14,435 nucleotides of DNA. It comes from Moduliflexus sp964602655. Its GTDB lineage: Bacteria; Moduliflexota; Moduliflexia; Moduliflexales; Moduliflexaceae. The notes below the pieces were generated by a model. It did no database searches. It was not told where the DNA came from and saw only the letters and a program-made list of their open reading frames with translations. Position numbers and translations under genes: made by a program. The first letter of the stretch is position 1, and each line of letters starts with the position of its first letter. Shown piece after piece: positions 11,921 to 14,435 of the stretch. The stretch is from positions 1 through 14,435 of the forward strand of contig CAZRSF010000107.1 of NCBI GenBank assembly GCA_964602655.1, given 5' to 3'.

Positions 11921-12148
11921 AGTGATGGAAGTTTTACGTTTATTAATTTTCAGCGGAATCGTCATGGCGAATTCGTTCGCGCATACGTTTCGCTGAGCGG
12001 CCTGATGAGCAGGCCATACGCAAACACACGTTGTTTGCTGTTGGAGTCTTGTATGTCGAAATTGCATTTCGACACCCGCGCCGCATAAACCTGCGGACGA
12101 GTGGACGAAAAAAAATTTCGTCCTACATGTACGTGGGAGAACAGACGA

Positions 12149-14338
12149 ATGAACATTTATTTGATCAAACCTAAATTTCCTGTGACATACTGGGGCTTCG
12201 AATATTCCAATGAATTAAGCGGCGCAACCTATACGTCCGGTCCTCTTGGCCTCGCCACCATTGCCGCACTCACCCCGCCTGAGATGTCTGTCGAAATTTG
12301 CGACGAAAACATCGAACCGATTGATTATGAAAAAGCATGTGATATTGTGGGGTTGACCGGGTATTTGATGCAAGGGCCGCAAATTTTCCGCATTGCCGAG
12401 GAATTCCGCAAACGCGGCAAACTCGTCGTGCTGGGCGGGCCGATCACGGGCTTGAATCTGGAAGGCTGTCGCGGCAAAGTGGATGTCATTTTTGTCGGCG
12501 AAGCGGAATATACCTGGAAACAATTCCTCAACGATTATCAGCGCGGCGACTACCACGCGGAATATGTTCAACAAGAACCGATCAATATGGAGGATTCGCC
12601 GACGCCGCGCGTGGATTTGATGAAATTGAGCAAATACGTCCACGCCACGCTTCAGACGACGCGCGGCTGCCCGTTCGGTTGCGAATTTTGCGATATTGTC
12701 GTGCTGTTCGGGCGGAAAGTCCGCTTCAAAAAGGTCGCGCAAGTCATGGCCGAAATGCGAGCCGTCGCGAAAGAGGGCGTTGATTCGGTGTTTTTTACCG
12801 ACGATAACTTTATCGGCAATAAAGCGTACGCAAAAGAACTGCTGACGGCGATTATCGAATTCAATAACACGTTGCGCAAACCGTTCGACTATATGACGCA
12901 AGTCTCCATCAACCTCGCCAAAGACGAAGAATTGATGGAGTTGATGTATCAGGCGCGGTTCCGAAAAGTCTTTATCGGCATCGAAACGCCGCGCAAAGCG
13001 AGCTTGCAGGAAGTCAACAAAGGCCAGAACGCGCGCACCGATTTGTTGGAAGACGTGCGAAAAATCCAATCCTATAATATCGCCGTGTCTGCCGGTATGA
13101 TTGTCGGCTTCGATCATGACGATCAGAAGATTTTCCAGGAACAGTTGGATTTTATCATGGCCGCCAATATTCCCTGGTCTATGACGGGCATTTTGCAAGC
13201 CGTACCGGAAACGCCGCTGTATAAGCGCTTACAGCAAGAACATCGTCTCGATGTTTCTGCCGAATATTTCGAAGTGGACAACACGGCGCTCGATGTCAAT
13301 ATCGTGCCGAAAAACATGACCAAACACCAATTGGTCGAGGGCTATCGCTGGTTGGTCAAGCAGTTGTACAGCTATGAAAATTATACCAAGCGCGTCATCG
13401 GCGCGTTGCAGCAGTTTCAGCGCAAGCCGGATATTTCGTTTCATTTTCCGAGTCTCTGGCAATTGAAAGTGGTCTGGCGGACGTTTCGGTATCATCTGTT
13501 TACGCTGGATCGGCAGCGGCGGAAATTTTTCCTCGATATTCTCACCTATACCCTCACATATCGTCCGTATATGTTCGTCGAAGCGATGGGCTACATCGTG
13601 TCATTCAAACATCTGCATCACTATACGTACGAACATTTGGAACGGGTTCTTCGACAGAAAAACGCAATGCCGGAACATGCCCTGGTCGAGGTCAGACGCC
13701 GGTTGACAGCGGCATACGAGGAACTGCGGAAACATGCCGCGCAAGTTAGCGCGCAGGCGGCCACAGCGTATGATGAACTGAAAGAATACGCGGCGCATGT
13801 CGGCAAACAGGCCGTCGAAGAATTCGATGACTTGCACAAGCAGGCGGCGACGTTCAGCAAACAGGCGACGACTGCGTATGACGAGTTGAAAGATCAGGCG
13901 ATGAATGTGGGGAAACACGCTGCCGAAGAGTACGAAGAATTGCGCGAACAAGCCATCATCGCTCGTAAACAAGCCACCGCCGCGTATGAAGAGCTTGGAA
14001 AATACGCCGCCGGATTAAGCCAACAAACGGCGCAGCGCTATGACGACCTGCGGGATCAGGCGGCGCTCAAGAGCGAACACGCCCTTGCGACGTATCGGGA
14101 ACTTTGTCGGCAACTCACCGTCATCAGCGAGCAGATCACCCCGCTGTATCAGGAATTAAGCGCGCAGGCGGCGGCGATGAAAACTCGCGCTGCCGGAGTC
14201 AATACGCGCGCGGAAGAGATTTACCGCGATTTGGAAGAACAGGCGAATGCGCTGAGTCAGAAAGCCTCGTTATTACTGGAGGAACTCGGCAAGCATCTTC
14301 CCGAATTTTCGGCGTCTCCGCTTCCTCAAAAAATGTAA
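12149..14338 (+). CDS. B12-binding-type radical SAM protein with DUF4070-like region and 18-residue repeat tail
   Basis: 729 residues from the ATG at 12149, chosen because GGGAGA lies about 9 nt upstream and MNIYLIKPKFPVTYWGFEYS is the normal family start; a GTG at 12101 would add 16 residues. Residues 1-140 resemble the B12-binding Rossmann domain (GPLGLATIAAL, VVLGGP, VFVGEAE-like FVGEAE) but lack the D-x-H-x-x-G cobalamin-ligand motif. Residues 165-360 are the radical SAM barrel with TTRGCPFGCEFCD, in which C174, C178 and C181 hold the [4Fe-4S] cluster. Residues 365-490 fit the DUF4070-like extension seen in many such enzymes. Residues 522-708 are a run of 18-residue helical repeats not usual for the family. 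The enzyme likely modifies or methylates a small molecule, lipid or pigment intermediate; the substrate is unknown. It stands alone, downstream of a hairpin-rich leader. Confidence 0.88.
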   Translation: MNIYLIKPKFPVTYWGFEYSNELSGATYTSGPLGLATIAALTPPEMSVEICDENIEPIDYEKACDIVGLTGYLMQGPQIFRIAEEFRKRGKLVVLGGPITGLNLEGCRGKVDVIFVGEAEYTWKQFLNDYQRGDYHAEYVQQEPINMEDSPTPRVDLMKLSKYVHATLQTTRGCPFGCEFCDIVVLFGRKVRFKKVAQVMAEMRAVAKEGVDSVFFTDDNFIGNKAYAKELLTAIIEFNNTLRKPFDYMTQVSINLAKDEELMELMYQARFRKVFIGIETPRKASLQEVNKGQNARTDLLEDVRKIQSYNIAVSAGMIVGFDHDDQKIFQEQLDFIMAANIPWSMTGILQAVPETPLYKRLQQEHRLDVSAEYFEVDNTALDVNIVPKNMTKHQLVEGYRWLVKQLYSYENYTKRVIGALQQFQRKPDISFHFPSLWQLKVVWRTFRYHLFTLDRQRRKFFLDILTYTLTYRPYMFVEAMGYIVSFKHLHHYTYEHLERVLRQKNAMPEHALVEVRRRLTAAYEELRKHAAQVSAQAATAYDELKEYAAHVGKQAVEEFDDLHKQAATFSKQATTAYDELKDQAMNVGKHAAEEYEELREQAIIARKQATAAYEELGKYAAGLSQQTAQRYDDLRDQAALKSEHALATYRELCRQLTVISEQITPLYQELSAQAAAMKTRAAGVNTRAEEIYRDLEEQANALSQKASLLLEELGKHLPEFSASPLPQKM
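13712..14272 (+). repeat. Coding 54-bp repeats: 18-residue amphipathic helix units
   Basis: From residue 522 of the radical SAM protein, units of exactly 18 residues start with a Y/F-(D/E)-(D/E)-L pattern: AYEELRKHAAQVSAQAAT, AYDELKEYAAHVGKQAVE, EFDDLHKQAATFSKQATT, AYDELKDQAMNVGKHAAE, EYEELREQAIIARKQATA, AYEELGKYAAGLSQQTAQ, RYDDLRDQAALKSEHALA, TYRELCRQLTVISEQITP and LYQELSAQAAAMKTRAAG. After a 7-residue interruption comes IYRDLEEQANALSQKASL, then a partial LLEELGKH. The DNA is degenerate, so the repeats are old or under protein-level selection. Confidence 0.9.
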
Positions 14339-14363
14339 AAAACGTCGCAACGTCTCCGCGATT

Positions 14364-14391
14364 CCCCTCCTGGGAGGGGTAAGGGGTGGGT
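14364..14391. repeat. GC-rich repeat element CCCCTCC-TG-GGAGGGG plus GGGGTGGGT
   Basis: CCCCTCC (14364-14370) and GGAGGGG (14373-14379) form a 7-bp hairpin with a 2-nt loop, followed by TAA and GGGGTGGGT. It lies 25 nt after the radical SAM stop codon and may act in 3' end formation. It is similar in composition to the element at 3256-3298. Confidence 0.55.
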
Positions 14392-14421
14392 GTCGTCACG
14401 TGCGGCGTTTTCTCGTCCGCA

Positions 14422-14435
14422 ACCCACCCCCAACC
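14422..14435. repeat. Inverted partial copy of the GC-rich repeat, cut by window edge
   Basis: ACCCACCCC (14422-14430) is the exact reverse complement of GGGGTGGGT (14383-14391). The following CAACC suggests the element continues rightward as an inverted copy. Between the two, TGCGG (14401-14405) pairs with CCGCA (14417-14421), so the pair can fold as one nested stem. Confidence 0.45.

Larger units (their letters stand above)
11715..12148. other. Divergent intergenic region and hairpin-rich leader of the radical SAM gene
   Basis: About 430 nt without a credible gene. From left to right: the AGGA...TCCT palindrome (11731-11761); a minus-strand TTGACA (11783-11778) with no good -10; a plus-strand promoter (11891-11920); then four predicted stem-loops in the leader of the radical SAM gene. 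These are GCGAA-TTCG-TTCGC (11967-11980), GGCCTG-N5-CAGGCC (11999-12015), TGTCGAAAT-TGC-ATTTCGACA (12054-12074) and GGACGAAA-A5-TTTCGTCC (12103-12123). The last ends 10 nt before the Shine-Dalgarno site. No known riboswitch consensus, including a cobalamin box, was recognised. Confidence 0.6.

Noticed and set aside
11967..12123. Cobalamin or SAM riboswitch before the radical SAM gene
   Set aside because: I could not find a B12 box or other conserved riboswitch core; only local hairpins are visible.
12215..13198. 327-codon minus-strand open frame
   Set aside because: It mirrors the radical SAM coding sequence and is rich in His, Arg and Phe, as expected from an antisense frame of a biased gene.
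13712..14272. Tandem-repeat array as a minisatellite or CRISPR
   Set aside because: The 54-bp period is conserved at protein level, not DNA level, and stays in frame; there are no spacers or identical repeats.

Overview
The window (14,435 nt, moderately GC-rich) reads as chromosome of a Gram-negative-type bacterium with a large, regulation-rich genome. Genes lie on both strands in short units, Shine-Dalgarno sites are of the ordinary GAGG type, promoters are sigma70-like, and the intergenic spaces carry several families of short palindromic repeats. I cannot place the organism from sequence alone. There is no tRNA, rRNA, CRISPR array, transposase or phage gene.

Layout. 1-1194, minus strand: a TetR-family repressor followed by the start of an RND/MMPL-type exporter that runs off the left edge, with a likely repressor operator in front. 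1568-2977, minus: a divergent PlsC-like (LPLAT) protein. 2978-3446: a divergent promoter region with two repeat elements. 3447-4352, plus: a DnaJ/CbpA-type co-chaperone without a zinc finger. 4523-6490, plus: an unusual fusion of a HisD-like (histidinol dehydrogenase) half to a HisB-like (imidazoleglycerol-phosphate dehydratase) half, both with altered active-site residues. 6573-7013, plus: nucleoside diphosphate kinase. 7015-9276, minus: a membrane-anchored GAF-PAS-GAF-GGDEF diguanylate cyclase. 9498-11714, minus: a two-gene operon of a GT4 glycosyltransferase and a LPG_synthase_TM (UPF0104) flippase-like membrane protein. 11715-12148: a hairpin-rich leader. 12149-14338, plus: a B12-binding-type radical SAM enzyme with a C-terminal tail of ten or so 18-residue helical repeats. 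14339-14435: GC-rich inverted repeats at the right edge.

How the genes relate. The TetR/RND pair and the glycosyltransferase/flippase pair are clear functional units: regulated export, and building or moving a glycoconjugate across the inner membrane. The other genes look like independent units: protein folding, nucleotide metabolism, c-di-GMP signalling and a radical SAM modification.

The most unusual items are the HisD-HisB-like fusion with degenerate active-site signatures, the 18-residue repeat tail on the radical SAM enzyme, and a family of intergenic palindromes with conserved AGGAG/CTCCT ends but different self-complementary cores. All family assignments are by eye from motifs and have not been tested by database search.
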